Positions 18,192-27,810 of a stretch of DNA of 55,871 nucleotides are shown piece by piece. Each line of letters begins with the position of its first letter. The first letter of the stretch is position 1. This DNA comes from an uncultured Lachnospiraceae bacterium (GTDB lineage Bacteria > Bacillota > Clostridia > Lachnospirales > Lachnospiraceae), in NCBI GenBank assembly GCA_910578115.1, contig CAJTPO010000029.1:1-55871 (forward strand). The letters are read 5' to 3'. The translations under genes and the position numbers were made by a program. Below the pieces are notes generated by a model. It saw only the letters and a list, made by a program, of their open reading frames with translations. It made no database searches and was not told where the DNA came from.

Positions 18192-18250
18192 TGCTTCCCG
18201 CCTCCATGTCCTGGAAATTTTCAACATTGTTATACCAGGGGTATAGTGCC

Positions 18251-18278
18251 AGTATAGCAAAAAGAATGTAAAAGGCAA
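18251..18278 (-). promoter_or_regulatory. Sigma-A-type promoter for the acetyltransferase
   Basis: On the minus strand TTGCCT, a 16-base spacer, then TATACT, ending about 60 bases before the acetyltransferase start. The region between 18192 and 18401 is the divergent intergenic spacer. Confidence 0.5.
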
Positions 18279-18323
18279 AGAGTATATTGGAATAAGGCAA
18301 AATTTATGTCGTTTTCCATATAA

Positions 18324-18352
18324 TTGCGTATCGATCTAAAATGGGTTATAAT
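18324..18352 (+). promoter_or_regulatory. Sigma-A-type promoter for the region 2 operon
   Basis: TTGCGT (18324-18329), a 17-base spacer, then a perfect TATAAT (18347-18352). The ABC-transporter start lies about 50 bases downstream. It is the clearest promoter ahead of the long run of genes that ends near 41.7 kb. Confidence 0.7.
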
Positions 18353-18401
18353 GGTTAGAACCTTATGCCTGAACCACCACTTAAGAATCGCAGAGGAAAC
18401 C

Positions 18402-20195
18402 ATGAAAAAATCTCTTAATAAAGATATTGCCAGTTTAATAGACGTATTTAAGAAACTTAACTATATATTGGACAGGAAACAGAAGAATCTCAGTGTTATT
18501 GTTCTACTAATGACAGTGGTCGGCGCTGTTTTCGAGACGTTGGGCGTGTCGATCATCATTCCGCTGGTAAGTTCATTTCTTTCGCCGGACCTGCTTATGG
18601 AGAATGAGTATATCGCACCGGTCATCGAAATCTTTCATATTACGACATCGGGACAATTGCTGGTTTTGATATCGTTGTCGGTGATCGTTATCTATATCCT
18701 GAAAAATATGTATATGGTGCTGTTGTCTTATATAAGGGTCAAATTTTCGGTAAAAGTCAAAAGAGAATTGTCCATAAAGATGATGAATTCCTATATGGAG
18801 CGGGAATACAGCTTTTTTCTGGGGGTGAATACGGCAGATATCCTGCGGGGAGTCGGTTATGATGTAAGCGGAGTGCAGGAGATTCTTTTTCAACTGTTCC
18901 GCATTATGGCAGATGGGTTGACTGCAATGTGCATCTGCATATTTATCATACGGACGGATGTGGTGATGGCAGTCAGTATTATCGTGCTGATGGGATTTTC
19001 TCTGTGCCTGCTGTTGATGGTGTTTCGCAACAGGATGAAGAGAGTCGGCGACTATTACAGAGAATGTACGGCACAGGTGAACAAATATCTGTACGAAGCG
19101 TTTCAGGGGATTAAGGACGTGATCGTATTTCATAAAGAGCCGTATTTTGTCAATAAATACGCCATAAGCTTTACCAATCAACAGACGGCGGAAGTGGCGA
19201 AGACGATTGCGGCAGAGAGCCCGGCTTATTTTATAGAGGCGGTATTTGTGAGCGGGCTGATTATTGTGGTGGGAGTAAAGATCATGTCAGGGAGCGATAC
19301 GGCAGTCTTTATTCCACAGCTCTCCGCATTTGCAATTGCGGCTTTCAGGATCCTGCCGACGATCGGCAAGATATCGGCGGGGTTTAACCAGCTGATCTGT
19401 TCCTGCCCGGCGCTGAACGCGGCCTATGGGAATTTGAAAGAGGTGGAAGCGTTTAAGAAAGAGAGCAGAGTGCAGGGTAACTATGCCAAAATAGACAGGA
19501 AGGTTTTCAATCAGGAAATCGTTGTCAGGAATATGCAGTGGACGTATCCGAATTCTCCACACCATGTGATCAGGGATTTAAATCTGACGATACAGAAAGG
19601 CCGGTCGGTGGCTCTGATCGGTGAATCCGGAGCAGGTAAATCGACCATGGCTGATATTCTGCTGGGGCTGCTTGTGCCTGATCAGGGAGATATTACGGTT
19701 GATGGTGTGAGTATTTATGAGATGATGGACGCCTGGAAGGCAACAATCGGATACGTGCCGCAGGTGGTTTTTCTGACAGACGATACGATTCGACACAACA
19801 TTGCCTTCGGAGTAGATGAAAAGGATATCGATGATAATAAGATACGTCTGGCAGTGGAGAAAGCGCAGCTGGCAGAGACAATCGCGGCGCTGCCCGACGG
19901 GCTGAATACTGTTCTCGGAGAAAGGGGAACGCGCTTTTCAGGGGGACAGAGACAGCGTGTGGCGATTGCCAGGGCGCTCTACAATGACCCTGAGATCCTG
20001 ATTCTGGATGAGGCGACGGCGGCTCTGGATAACGATACGGAAAATGCCGTTATGGAGGCGATCGATGCGCTGCAGGGTTATAAGACGCTGGTGATCATAG
20101 CGCATCGCCTGACGACGATACGGAATTGTGATGAGATCTATGAGATTAAGGACGGGAAGGCATACAGAAAAGAAAAGGAGGAAATCTTTTCTTAA
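18402..20195 (+). CDS. ABC exporter, MsbA/Wzk-like half-transporter
   Basis: A 597-aa fused membrane plus ATPase protein. Six hydrophobic segments lie in the first 330 residues. The nucleotide-binding domain has Walker A GESGAGKST (about 407-415), signature FSGGQRQRVA (about 512) and Walker B ILILDEATAALD (about 531), followed by the H-loop (IAHRLTT). The start at 18402 follows AGAGGA. This type flips lipid-linked oligosaccharides or exports glycolipids (PglK-like). Its presence alongside two Wzx-type flippases in the window is notable. Confidence 0.9.
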   Translation: MKKSLNKDIASLIDVFKKLNYILDRKQKNLSVIVLLMTVVGAVFETLGVSIIIPLVSSFLSPDLLMENEYIAPVIEIFHITTSGQLLVLISLSVIVIYILKNMYMVLLSYIRVKFSVKVKRELSIKMMNSYMEREYSFFLGVNTADILRGVGYDVSGVQEILFQLFRIMADGLTAMCICIFIIRTDVVMAVSIIVLMGFSLCLLLMVFRNRMKRVGDYYRECTAQVNKYLYEAFQGIKDVIVFHKEPYFVNKYAISFTNQQTAEVAKTIAAESPAYFIEAVFVSGLIIVVGVKIMSGSDTAVFIPQLSAFAIAAFRILPTIGKISAGFNQLICSCPALNAAYGNLKEVEAFKKESRVQGNYAKIDRKVFNQEIVVRNMQWTYPNSPHHVIRDLNLTIQKGRSVALIGESGAGKSTMADILLGLLVPDQGDITVDGVSIYEMMDAWKATIGYVPQVVFLTDDTIRHNIAFGVDEKDIDDNKIRLAVEKAQLAETIAALPDGLNTVLGERGTRFSGGQRQRVAIARALYNDPEILILDEATAALDNDTENAVMEAIDALQGYKTLVIIAHRLTTIRNCDEIYEIKDGKAYRKEKEEIFS

Positions 20196-20243
20196 GGCAG
20201 ATATTTTTCAGGCTGCTGATGAAAGAGAAGAGAGGTGGACAGG

Positions 20244-21863
20244 ATGGGCAAAGGTGCGCTGGGAGCGATTAAAGGAAAGAAGATTACGGAAGTATTTACG
20301 AAGATCCGTAACAGTATGAATGAAAGCATAAAGCTGTATATTATGCCATATAAGTGGGAATATCTGATCGGCGGTATTTTTACGCTTCTTATTGTATTTT
20401 CGGCAATGTATTTTGATTTTTTTGCCACATTCAGAGACGGGATTAACTTCTGGTACGCACTGTTTGAAGGACATCCGTTGTCGTACTATTCTTATGCGGC
20501 AGCGATCGAAGGGGGCACGCCGAACCGTGTCATTACCTGCGGGGCGGCATACGATTTTACCATATATGCCTTTTTTGCCATATGGAATTTCCCGGCATGG
20601 CTGTATGAACGGATCTCGGGGAACTATGCCGAGTCAAGCCTGATCTGTATGATGTGGGCGAAACTGATGCTGCCGGTGATCGCGATCGTGATCGCCAGAG
20701 GCATGAAAAAAATATTGGAATTTATTATCGGTAACAGCCGGGATACGGCGGCGATGATCTATGCATATACCTTTTCCGGTATTCTGATGATGTCGGCGTA
20801 TTCTGTCGGCCAGTATGATATTATCGGTGTTCTGTTTGCTGTCTATGGAGTCTACTATTTTCTGGATAAGGACTACAGGAGATTCTATCTGTACTTTGGG
20901 GCGGCGATCACCTGTAAATATTTCGCAGTGTTCCTGTTTGTCTGCCTGGTGCTGCTGCATGAGAAAAGGATCCTGTATATTATCAGGAATCTGGCGGCCG
21001 GATGTTATCTGGTAGTGATAGAAAAAATACTGTTCAGCTTTGGCAAGAGCTATGCGTCACTTCATCCGACGGTGGAAAAAGTGCATACCGGGGGAAGCGA
21101 AGGGGTTGTCGGGACGCTGCTTTTATCGTCACGGGTGCAGTATCTGTTCCATTTAAAGTCACCCATGGGTGTTGACAATATGTCCGTGTTCATTTTTCTG
21201 ATTGCGTTGATCTGGGTTTACTGCTATTTGCAGAAGAGAGAAGAGACATACAACTTTTATTATAAAGTGATCTATATCGCATTTGTCATCAATGCAGTAT
21301 TTGTTTTGTATACCGCATCGACGCCATACTGGGCTATCGTGATGGTGCCGTATATGATTCTGGTGATCTACTGCAGGGCCGAGAACAGAAAAGTAAACAT
21401 ATCACTGGAACTGATAGGGGTCGGGAGCTTTCTGGTGTGGCATTTTGCAAGAGAACCGTACCTTTTCTACAGTGAGAACTGCGAGGGCATGCTGCTTTAC
21501 TATCTGCTGGGAAAACCCTACTTCTACAGGAGAGGACTGACGGCAGTGATGGGCAGGCTGATAGAGGAGGGAGGCCCCCTGGTGACCCCGATCAACATGC
21601 TCCGATCAGTATTTTATGCCTGCATGCTGGTCATGCTGATCATCAATTTCCCGGCCTTTAATAAGCGGGAGAACACTTTCGCACACAGGCAGGAAGAAGT
21701 GGGTATGAGAGGGCTGCTGGCATTCAGAACGTTATGTATGGTTGGCGTATTGCTGCTTCCGCTTGCCGGGTATGTAGTGCAGGTGATGTTTGGGGAGTAT
21801 TTCAGTAATCTGCAGACGGATAATCAGCTTTTGCTCGATATACTGCCGCATTTGGTGAATTGA
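20244..21863 (+). CDS. Polytopic membrane protein, GT-C-like
   Basis: A 539-aa protein with about ten hydrophobic segments. An acidic/aromatic first loop (FATFRDGINFWYALFEGH) and the following SYYSYAAAIEGGTPN resemble the external loop of GT-C glycosyltransferases that use polyprenyl-phosphate sugars. The ATG at 20244 follows AGAGG. No family can be named firmly; a polymerase or lipid-linked sugar transferase is likely from context. It lies between the ABC exporter and the second aldolase. Confidence 0.6.
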   Translation: MGKGALGAIKGKKITEVFTKIRNSMNESIKLYIMPYKWEYLIGGIFTLLIVFSAMYFDFFATFRDGINFWYALFEGHPLSYYSYAAAIEGGTPNRVITCGAAYDFTIYAFFAIWNFPAWLYERISGNYAESSLICMMWAKLMLPVIAIVIARGMKKILEFIIGNSRDTAAMIYAYTFSGILMMSAYSVGQYDIIGVLFAVYGVYYFLDKDYRRFYLYFGAAITCKYFAVFLFVCLVLLHEKRILYIIRNLAAGCYLVVIEKILFSFGKSYASLHPTVEKVHTGGSEGVVGTLLLSSRVQYLFHLKSPMGVDNMSVFIFLIALIWVYCYLQKREETYNFYYKVIYIAFVINAVFVLYTASTPYWAIVMVPYMILVIYCRAENRKVNISLELIGVGSFLVWHFAREPYLFYSENCEGMLLYYLLGKPYFYRRGLTAVMGRLIEEGGPLVTPINMLRSVFYACMLVMLIINFPAFNKRENTFAHRQEEVGMRGLLAFRTLCMVGVLLLPLAGYVVQVMFGEYFSNLQTDNQLLLDILPHLVN

Positions 21864-21904
21864 AACCAGCCCTTCGTCCCTGTTATGACTGTTGGAGAAA
21901 TACT

Positions 21905-23503
21905 ATGAATGATATAAAATTACTTGACTGTACTCTGCGCGACGGCGGGTACATAAATGATTGGAAATTTGGACATGACAATCTTGTCAGCATTTTTGAG
22001 AGGCTGGTGGATGCTAATCTGGATATTATTGAGGTTGGTTTTTTGGATGAGAGAAGACCATTCGATATAGATTGCAGTATTATGCCTGACACGGACAGCG
22101 TTGCGGCAATTTACGGGCAGCTGGACAGGAAGCAGGCAATGGTTGTAGGTATGATCGATTACGGAACATGTGCTGTAGAGCATATCAGACCGTGTGAAGA
22201 GAGCTTTCTGGATGGAATCCGTGTTATCTTTAAGAAACATTTGAGAGAACCGGCATTTGCTTTCTGCAGAGAATTGAAAGATATGGGGTACAAGGTATTT
22301 GCACAGCTTGTATCGGTGACCAGCTACAGTGATGATGAGGTGATGGATGTCATAAGGCTGGCGAATGAAATCATGCCGTATGCGGTATCTATGGTGGATA
22401 CTTACGGATTAATGCATCAGAATAATCTTCTGCACTATTTTCATCTGCTTGATCTGCATCTTGACAAGGAGATCGGGCTTGGCTATCACGCGCATAATAA
22501 CTTTCAGATGGGGTATGCCAACTGTATTGCCATGTTGAATAACCGAATCGAGCGCACGATGATTGTGGATGGCAGTATCTATGGGATGGGGAAGAGTGCC
22601 GGAAATGCACCGCTGGAACTTGTTGCCATGTATATGAATAATTCTCTGGGGAAACAGTATCATGTCAGCCAGATTCTGGAAGCGATAGATGCTAATATTT
22701 CACAATTTTACCGCCCTGCCACATGGGGGTATAACATGTTCTATTATATTGCGGCTTCCAATGACTGTCATCCGGAATATGTGGCATACTTAATGAATAA
22801 ACGGACACTTTCCATTAAGTCTGTCAATGAGATCCTGAGGAAGCTTCTGGATGAAAAGAAATTGTTATATGATGAGGATCATATCGAAAAGCTGTATGTG
22901 GAATATCAGAAGAATGAAGTCAATGATGCAAAAGACAGAGAGCGGTTGGGACAGGCTCTGACGGATCAGGAGATCCTGCTGGTCGGACCAGGCACGACCG
23001 TGAAGACACAGCGGGAAAAAATTGATGAGTACCTGCGTGCGCATAAACCGACGGTCATATCCATCAATTATGTACCCGAGGGGATTGAACCGGATTATAT
23101 TTTCTTAAGCAATGCCAAAAGATACGTGCAGCTTGCCACAAGGCTGAGCCAGGGAAAATACGTGCTCATTGCCACATCCAATGTGACAGGAACGAGCGAT
23201 AAAGCATTTGATTATGTATTGAACTTCAGCACGCTGATGGATCCGGAAGCAAAGATTGTTGATAATTCTCTGGTGATGCTTCTGAAAGCACTGAACAGTC
23301 TGGGGTGCAAAAGCATAACATTAGCGGGATTCGACGGGTATTCCAGGGAAACTTCCAATTACTATAATGTCGAGATGGAATATGATTTTACGAAAAATAT
23401 GGCGGAGTATCTGAATGCGTATACATGCAGATTTCTGGAAGGAATACGCGGCACAATGGAAGTGACTTTTCTGACGGATTCACGGTACAGTAAAGATAGA
23501 TGA
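21905..23503 (+). CDS. DRE-TIM aldolase/lyase with C-terminal Rossmann-like domain (copy 2)
   Basis: A 532-aa paralogue of the protein at 7141, with the same opening (NDIKLLDCTLRDGGYINDW) and metal ligands HAH (195-197). The loop GMGKSAGN (227-234) is closer to the DmpG-type pattern than in copy 1. The C-terminal domain starts LVGPGTTVKTQREK and includes VISINYVPEG and TLAGFDGYS. The ATG at 21905 follows GGAG with 7-base spacing. It is followed directly by a ThDP enzyme and an extended SDR, so it probably serves a different sugar from copy 1. The reaction is inferred to involve a 2-keto acid. Confidence 0.8.
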   Translation: MNDIKLLDCTLRDGGYINDWKFGHDNLVSIFERLVDANLDIIEVGFLDERRPFDIDCSIMPDTDSVAAIYGQLDRKQAMVVGMIDYGTCAVEHIRPCEESFLDGIRVIFKKHLREPAFAFCRELKDMGYKVFAQLVSVTSYSDDEVMDVIRLANEIMPYAVSMVDTYGLMHQNNLLHYFHLLDLHLDKEIGLGYHAHNNFQMGYANCIAMLNNRIERTMIVDGSIYGMGKSAGNAPLELVAMYMNNSLGKQYHVSQILEAIDANISQFYRPATWGYNMFYYIAASNDCHPEYVAYLMNKRTLSIKSVNEILRKLLDEKKLLYDEDHIEKLYVEYQKNEVNDAKDRERLGQALTDQEILLVGPGTTVKTQREKIDEYLRAHKPTVISINYVPEGIEPDYIFLSNAKRYVQLATRLSQGKYVLIATSNVTGTSDKAFDYVLNFSTLMDPEAKIVDNSLVMLLKALNSLGCKSITLAGFDGYSRETSNYYNVEMEYDFTKNMAEYLNAYTCRFLEGIRGTMEVTFLTDSRYSKDR

Positions 23504-23561
23504 TGAACATCTTTTGAAGCAGGAATATACAAAAGACTGGGGAAGAGGGAGAACAGAGATC

Positions 23562-25418
23562 ATGAAAATTAAAGTTGCCAGATATATAGCGGAATTTCTT
23601 GTAGAGCATGGAATCATCGACTGCTTTATGGTTACCGGCGGGGGTGCCATGCATCTTAATGATGCTTTGGGACACCAGGAGGGACTGCGGTGCATCTTTA
23701 ATCATCATGAGCAGGCATGTTCCATTGCGGCGGAAGGATATACACGCATGACCGGAAGACTGGCTGCAGTCTGTGTGACCAGCGGACCCGGTGGAACGAA
23801 TGCCATTACGGGCGTTATGGGGGGCTGGCTGGATTCCATCCCGATGTTTGTTCTCTCGGGACAGGTAAAAAGGGAGACCACCATCTGGTCATGCCCGGAA
23901 CTGAACCTGCGGCAACTGGGAGATCAGGAATTTAATATCGTACAGTCCGTTTCCAATATGACCAAATATGCCGTGATGATAACGGAGCCGGAGAGGATCG
24001 CTTATCATCTGGAAAAGGCATTGTTTCTTGCCGAAGACGGGAGAGGTGGTCCGGTATGGCTGGACATACCGTTGGATGTGCAGGGGGCAATGGTGGAGAC
24101 GGAGGAGCTGAAGCATTTTGATGCACAGGAAGAAGGGCTGATGCAGCGTGCAGAGGAAATGACACGTAGCGTGCAGACAGAGAAGAGCAGGAATCTTGAG
24201 GCAGCGGCGCAGACGATCCTGCAAAAGATCAGGGAGGCGAAAGCACCGCTTATTCTGGTGGGAACAGGAGTCAGACTCGGTAAAGCGGAGACACTTTTGT
24301 TAAAACTGATCGACAAGTTGAGAATCCCGGTAGTGACGGCCTGGAATGCAAATGATACGGTTGCGTGGGATAATCCGTTCTTTGCAGGAATGCCGGGAAC
24401 GGTGGGAACCAGGCCGGGTAATTTTGCCGTACAGAACTGTGATCTTCTGTTAAGTCTTGGATGTCGACTGAATATCAGGATGATCGGTTATAACCGGTTT
24501 GATTTTGCGAAAAACGCGTATAAGATTATTGTAGATATTGATCCTGTGGAGCTGCAGAAACCGACGATCTGCTCGGATATGCCGGTAAATGCGGATGTGA
24601 AGGAACTGCTGGAAGCAATGTTGAAAGAGGAATACCAGCCCCAGGAACAGCATGAGGCGTGGACAGCGTGGTGCAGGGATCTGGTGCGGGAGTACCCGGC
24701 AGTACTGGACAGTTATCATAGTAAACTACCATCATGCTCAGCCTGCCTGAATCCCTATGTCTTTATGGAAAAACTGTTTGAACAGTGTAGTGATGATGAG
24801 CGGATCATCTGCGGTAATGGCAGTGCCTGTGTCATCACCTTTCAGGCATGTAAGATCAAACAGGGACAGAGAATGTTTACCAATTCGGGCTGTGCGGCAA
24901 TGGGATATGGACTCCCGGCAGCGCTGGGCGTTGCTGTTTCAGATAACAGCCGGCGTGTCGTGTGCATTGACGGCGATGGCAGTGTAATGATGAATATCCA
25001 GGAGCTGGCAACGATCGCGTATAATCACCTGAACGTTAAGCTGTTTATTTTGAATAATGACGGCTATCATTCGATCCGTCAGACACAGACAAATCTTTTT
25101 AAACCGCCATTTGTTGGGATAGATCAGGAGAGCGGTATCGGATTTCCGGATTTCGGAAAGCTGTCGGAAGCTTTTGGCCTGCGGTATTTCTGCATACGCA
25201 GTGAAGAGGACTGTGACGCTCTGCTGCAGGAAGTTCTGGGATGTGAAGAAGCCTGTATCTGTGAGGTAATGCTTGATCCGCATCAGAATTTTGAACCGAA
25301 ATCGTCATCCAAAGTAATGCCGGACGGTAAGATCGTATCGCCATCCCTGGACGATATGGCGCCGTTTTTGGATCGTGAGGAGTTCGATAAGATTCATTAT
25401 CCGAAAAGTGAACGGTAA
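23562..25418 (+). CDS. Thiamine-diphosphate-dependent enzyme, acetolactate-synthase-like
   Basis: A 618-aa ThDP enzyme with the three-domain layout of acetohydroxyacid synthase. The PYR-domain Glu is E50 in FNHHEQACSIAAEGY. The central domain shows LILVGTGVRLG and GMPGTVGTRPGN. The PP domain holds the ThDP motif GDGSVMMN to LNNDGYHS (about 470-497). A housekeeping role in valine synthesis is unlikely within a glycan operon. YerE-like homologues add a two-carbon unit from pyruvate to keto-sugars, which is a plausible role here (inference). Twenty-eight bases at 24720-24747 recur at the window's end. Confidence 0.85.
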   Translation: MKIKVARYIAEFLVEHGIIDCFMVTGGGAMHLNDALGHQEGLRCIFNHHEQACSIAAEGYTRMTGRLAAVCVTSGPGGTNAITGVMGGWLDSIPMFVLSGQVKRETTIWSCPELNLRQLGDQEFNIVQSVSNMTKYAVMITEPERIAYHLEKALFLAEDGRGGPVWLDIPLDVQGAMVETEELKHFDAQEEGLMQRAEEMTRSVQTEKSRNLEAAAQTILQKIREAKAPLILVGTGVRLGKAETLLLKLIDKLRIPVVTAWNANDTVAWDNPFFAGMPGTVGTRPGNFAVQNCDLLLSLGCRLNIRMIGYNRFDFAKNAYKIIVDIDPVELQKPTICSDMPVNADVKELLEAMLKEEYQPQEQHEAWTAWCRDLVREYPAVLDSYHSKLPSCSACLNPYVFMEKLFEQCSDDERIICGNGSACVITFQACKIKQGQRMFTNSGCAAMGYGLPAALGVAVSDNSRRVVCIDGDGSVMMNIQELATIAYNHLNVKLFILNNDGYHSIRQTQTNLFKPPFVGIDQESGIGFPDFGKLSEAFGLRYFCIRSEEDCDALLQEVLGCEEACICEVMLDPHQNFEPKSSSKVMPDGKIVSPSLDDMAPFLDREEFDKIHYPKSER

Positions 25419-25440
25419 CGGAAGGTAAGGATCAGACAGA

Positions 25441-26358
25441 ATGAAGAGAGTGATCATAACGGGACCTACCGGTGCGATCGGTATGGCTTTGATACGGAAA
25501 TATACAGAGATGGAAGCGGAGGTGACAGCGGTATGCCACCGTGGGTCGAGAAGGATTTCAAGGATTCCGGTTTCAGACAGGGTTAGAGTCGTGGAGTGCA
25601 GCCTTGACGAGATGAAGACTCTGCCGGAACTCTTAGAGGGCCGCTATGATGTCTTTATCCATCTGGCGTGGGCATGTACTGCCGGAGAGGGCAGAAATGA
25701 TACGGATGCCCAGACGCAGAATATAAAATATACGATGGATGCAGTGGAAGCGGCCGGATGTTTGGGGTGCACGTGCTTTGTAGGGGCAGGTTCTCAGGCG
25801 GAATACGGACGGGTTGAGGGCAGATTGAGTGCCGAAACACCGACATTTCCCGAAAACGGCTATGGCATTGCGAAGCTGTGTGCCGGTCAGCTTGGCAGGC
25901 TGCGATGCAGTCAGCTGGGGATCAGGCATATCTGGTTCAGGGTGCTGAGTGTGTACGGTAAATATGACGGTGAGCAGACTATGGTCATGTCCAGTATCAG
26001 GCGGATGCTGCGGGGAGAATCACCGGAGTATACACCGGCGGAGCAGATGTGGGACTATCTTTACAGCGAGGATGCGGCACAGGCATTTTATCTGGCGGCG
26101 GAGAAGGGAAAGGACGGAGCGGTCTATTGTCTTGGAAGCGGACAGGCTGTACCGCTGAAAGAATACATTGAGATCATACGGGATGAGATTGCCCCGGGAC
26201 TGCCGCTTAAGTTTGGTGCAAGGCCCTATGCGGAACAACAGGTCATGTATTTGTGTGCAGATATTTCGGAGCTGCAGAAAGATACCGGATTTGAACCTGT
26301 GGTGGGATTCCGGGATGGGATCAGAGAGACGGTGCAGTGGATGAGAGAGGATCGGTAA
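25441..26358 (+). CDS. NAD(P)-dependent epimerase/dehydratase (extended SDR)
   Basis: A 305-aa extended short-chain dehydrogenase. It has a TGPTGAIG nucleotide loop (7-14), HLAWAC replacing the usual HLAA, and the YGIAK catalytic pair (Y141, K145), followed by RVLSVYG. It acts on nucleotide sugars as reductase, epimerase or dehydratase. It may reduce the product of the ThDP/aldolase pair. The 22-base gap to the upstream gene suggests cotranscription. Confidence 0.87.
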   Translation: MKRVIITGPTGAIGMALIRKYTEMEAEVTAVCHRGSRRISRIPVSDRVRVVECSLDEMKTLPELLEGRYDVFIHLAWACTAGEGRNDTDAQTQNIKYTMDAVEAAGCLGCTCFVGAGSQAEYGRVEGRLSAETPTFPENGYGIAKLCAGQLGRLRCSQLGIRHIWFRVLSVYGKYDGEQTMVMSSIRRMLRGESPEYTPAEQMWDYLYSEDAAQAFYLAAEKGKDGAVYCLGSGQAVPLKEYIEIIRDEIAPGLPLKFGARPYAEQQVMYLCADISELQKDTGFEPVVGFRDGIRETVQWMREDR

Positions 26359-26505
26359 TGAAATGCACGATGCGGTCTGGACAGCTGCGAATAATGTGGA
26401 AAGTAGGAGGTATGGGGTGGAATTAAGGGAAGCTTTAGTGTATACTGTATAGTATGTCATTTTCCAAATGATGTAAATATACGGTATTATAAGAGTGGAG
26501 GGAAC
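26359..26505 (+). other. Intergenic spacer with weak promoter candidates
   Basis: This 147-base spacer contains TGGAAT-17-TATACT and TTTCCA-18-TATTAT on the + strand. Both are poor matches at -35. Base composition becomes clearly more A+T-rich after this point. No hairpin terminator was seen. Confidence 0.3.
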
Positions 26506-27810
26506 ATGAAGGCAGTTGGACAGTTGGCGAAAATCTTTTTGATTACGTTGTTGATCTTGACGGGTCTCTTGATTATGGCATGGCTGATACCGGAGACGAT
26601 GGTTTATGATCATGCAAAGGAAGGCATTAAGCTGCTGAAAGAGAATGAGGAAGCCTGGGAAGAACATTTTACCTATGCATGGGGAGCAAAGCTGGATAAT
26701 ACAACGGATTTGATTATGCTTGACCGGGCTGTCTCTACTGCGGATAAAAGTAAGTCCATTTTTTATAAAGCTTTTTATTGTAATGATTATGCAAGATACT
26801 GGCATGGATACTTAATAATATTAAGACCGTTGTTATCGGTCATGTCCTATATGCAGATTCGTTATCTGTATATGGCAATACACATGATCGCGTTTGTGGC
26901 AATTGCGTTAAAAATAGAGAAGCGATTCGACAGGAAAATGATGTGGGGATGGGTCGTGTCCATGATAGCGGTAAATTTTGTCGCGTTGCCATTTTCTCTT
27001 CAATACAGCTGGGTCTTCTTCATTATGTACGGGGTGTTGTGTTATATAGACAGATGTTATGGTAAGAACAGGCGGATCGACAGTGTAAGTGCTGCTTCCA
27101 TTTTTTTGGTGACAGGTATGTTGACAAGTTTTATAGACTTATTGACTGCGCCATTGTTGACTCTTGGAATACCATTATTGTATTTTCTTATGATCAGGAT
27201 ACGTTTAGAGAAAGAGGTGTCTTGTAAGCGCAATATCGTAATGATGACGGCGTTGTCTGCTTCCTGGGCAGCAGGCTATATTGGCTGTTGGGCGATGAAA
27301 TGGATATTGGCAATTCCGATCTTAAAAGAGAACCTGATTGCGGAAGCGGTTATGCGCATTGGTGTACAGACAAAGGGGAGTGTTGAGCTTGGGGCGAGTG
27401 GAGGAGAAAATGTTTCTTCTTCTTTGTTTAAGGCATTGGCTTATAATGTATACGCGCTTCTACCTCCAGGACTGACGCATGAAATAGAGTTGGATATCTG
27501 GATGCCGTTTTTTGTTGTTATATTTATCTGCATAGTAATATTAGCAATTCTGTTTGTACGGTTTCATGAATCAACGGATAAATTGATATCCTATATTCCG
27601 ATTGGAATACTTATGTTATATCCATATCTCTGGTATGCAGTTACAACAAGGCATGCTCAGGTACACCCTATGTTTACATACCGGGATCAGATCATTACGG
27701 TTATGGGAGGGTGGATCATAATATCACAGTGTATCAGGTGGTCAGAGATAAGAAAGAAACGAGGACAATGGTCGAATGAAGAAGATAAGTATAATGATTC
27801 CCTGTTATAA
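26506..27810 (+). CDS. Polytopic membrane protein of unknown function
   Basis: A 434-aa protein. It has one N-terminal membrane segment, then an external region of about 90 residues (YDHAKEGIKLL, AWGAKLDNTTDL, ARYWHGYLIILRP), then about nine further hydrophobic segments. The HGYLIILRPL segment after an acidic loop recalls GT-C-type or O-antigen-associated membrane proteins, but no family is recognised. GTGGAGGGAAC before the ATG is a strong ribosome site. It is more A+T-rich than the genes before it. The last 35 bases overlap the next gene. Confidence 0.7.
   Translation: MKAVGQLAKIFLITLLILTGLLIMAWLIPETMVYDHAKEGIKLLKENEEAWEEHFTYAWGAKLDNTTDLIMLDRAVSTADKSKSIFYKAFYCNDYARYWHGYLIILRPLLSVMSYMQIRYLYMAIHMIAFVAIALKIEKRFDRKMMWGWVVSMIAVNFVALPFSLQYSWVFFIMYGVLCYIDRCYGKNRRIDSVSAASIFLVTGMLTSFIDLLTAPLLTLGIPLLYFLMIRIRLEKEVSCKRNIVMMTALSASWAAGYIGCWAMKWILAIPILKENLIAEAVMRIGVQTKGSVELGASGGENVSSSLFKALAYNVYALLPPGLTHEIELDIWMPFFVVIFICIVILAILFVRFHESTDKLISYIPIGILMLYPYLWYAVTTRHAQVHPMFTYRDQIITVMGGWIIISQCIRWSEIRKKRGQWSNEEDKYNDSLL

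Noticed and set aside
23562..25418. Housekeeping acetolactate synthase (ilvB) as the label for the ThDP enzyme
   Set aside because: No ilvN or other branched-chain amino-acid gene is adjacent, and it is embedded among glycan genes beside an aldolase and an SDR.
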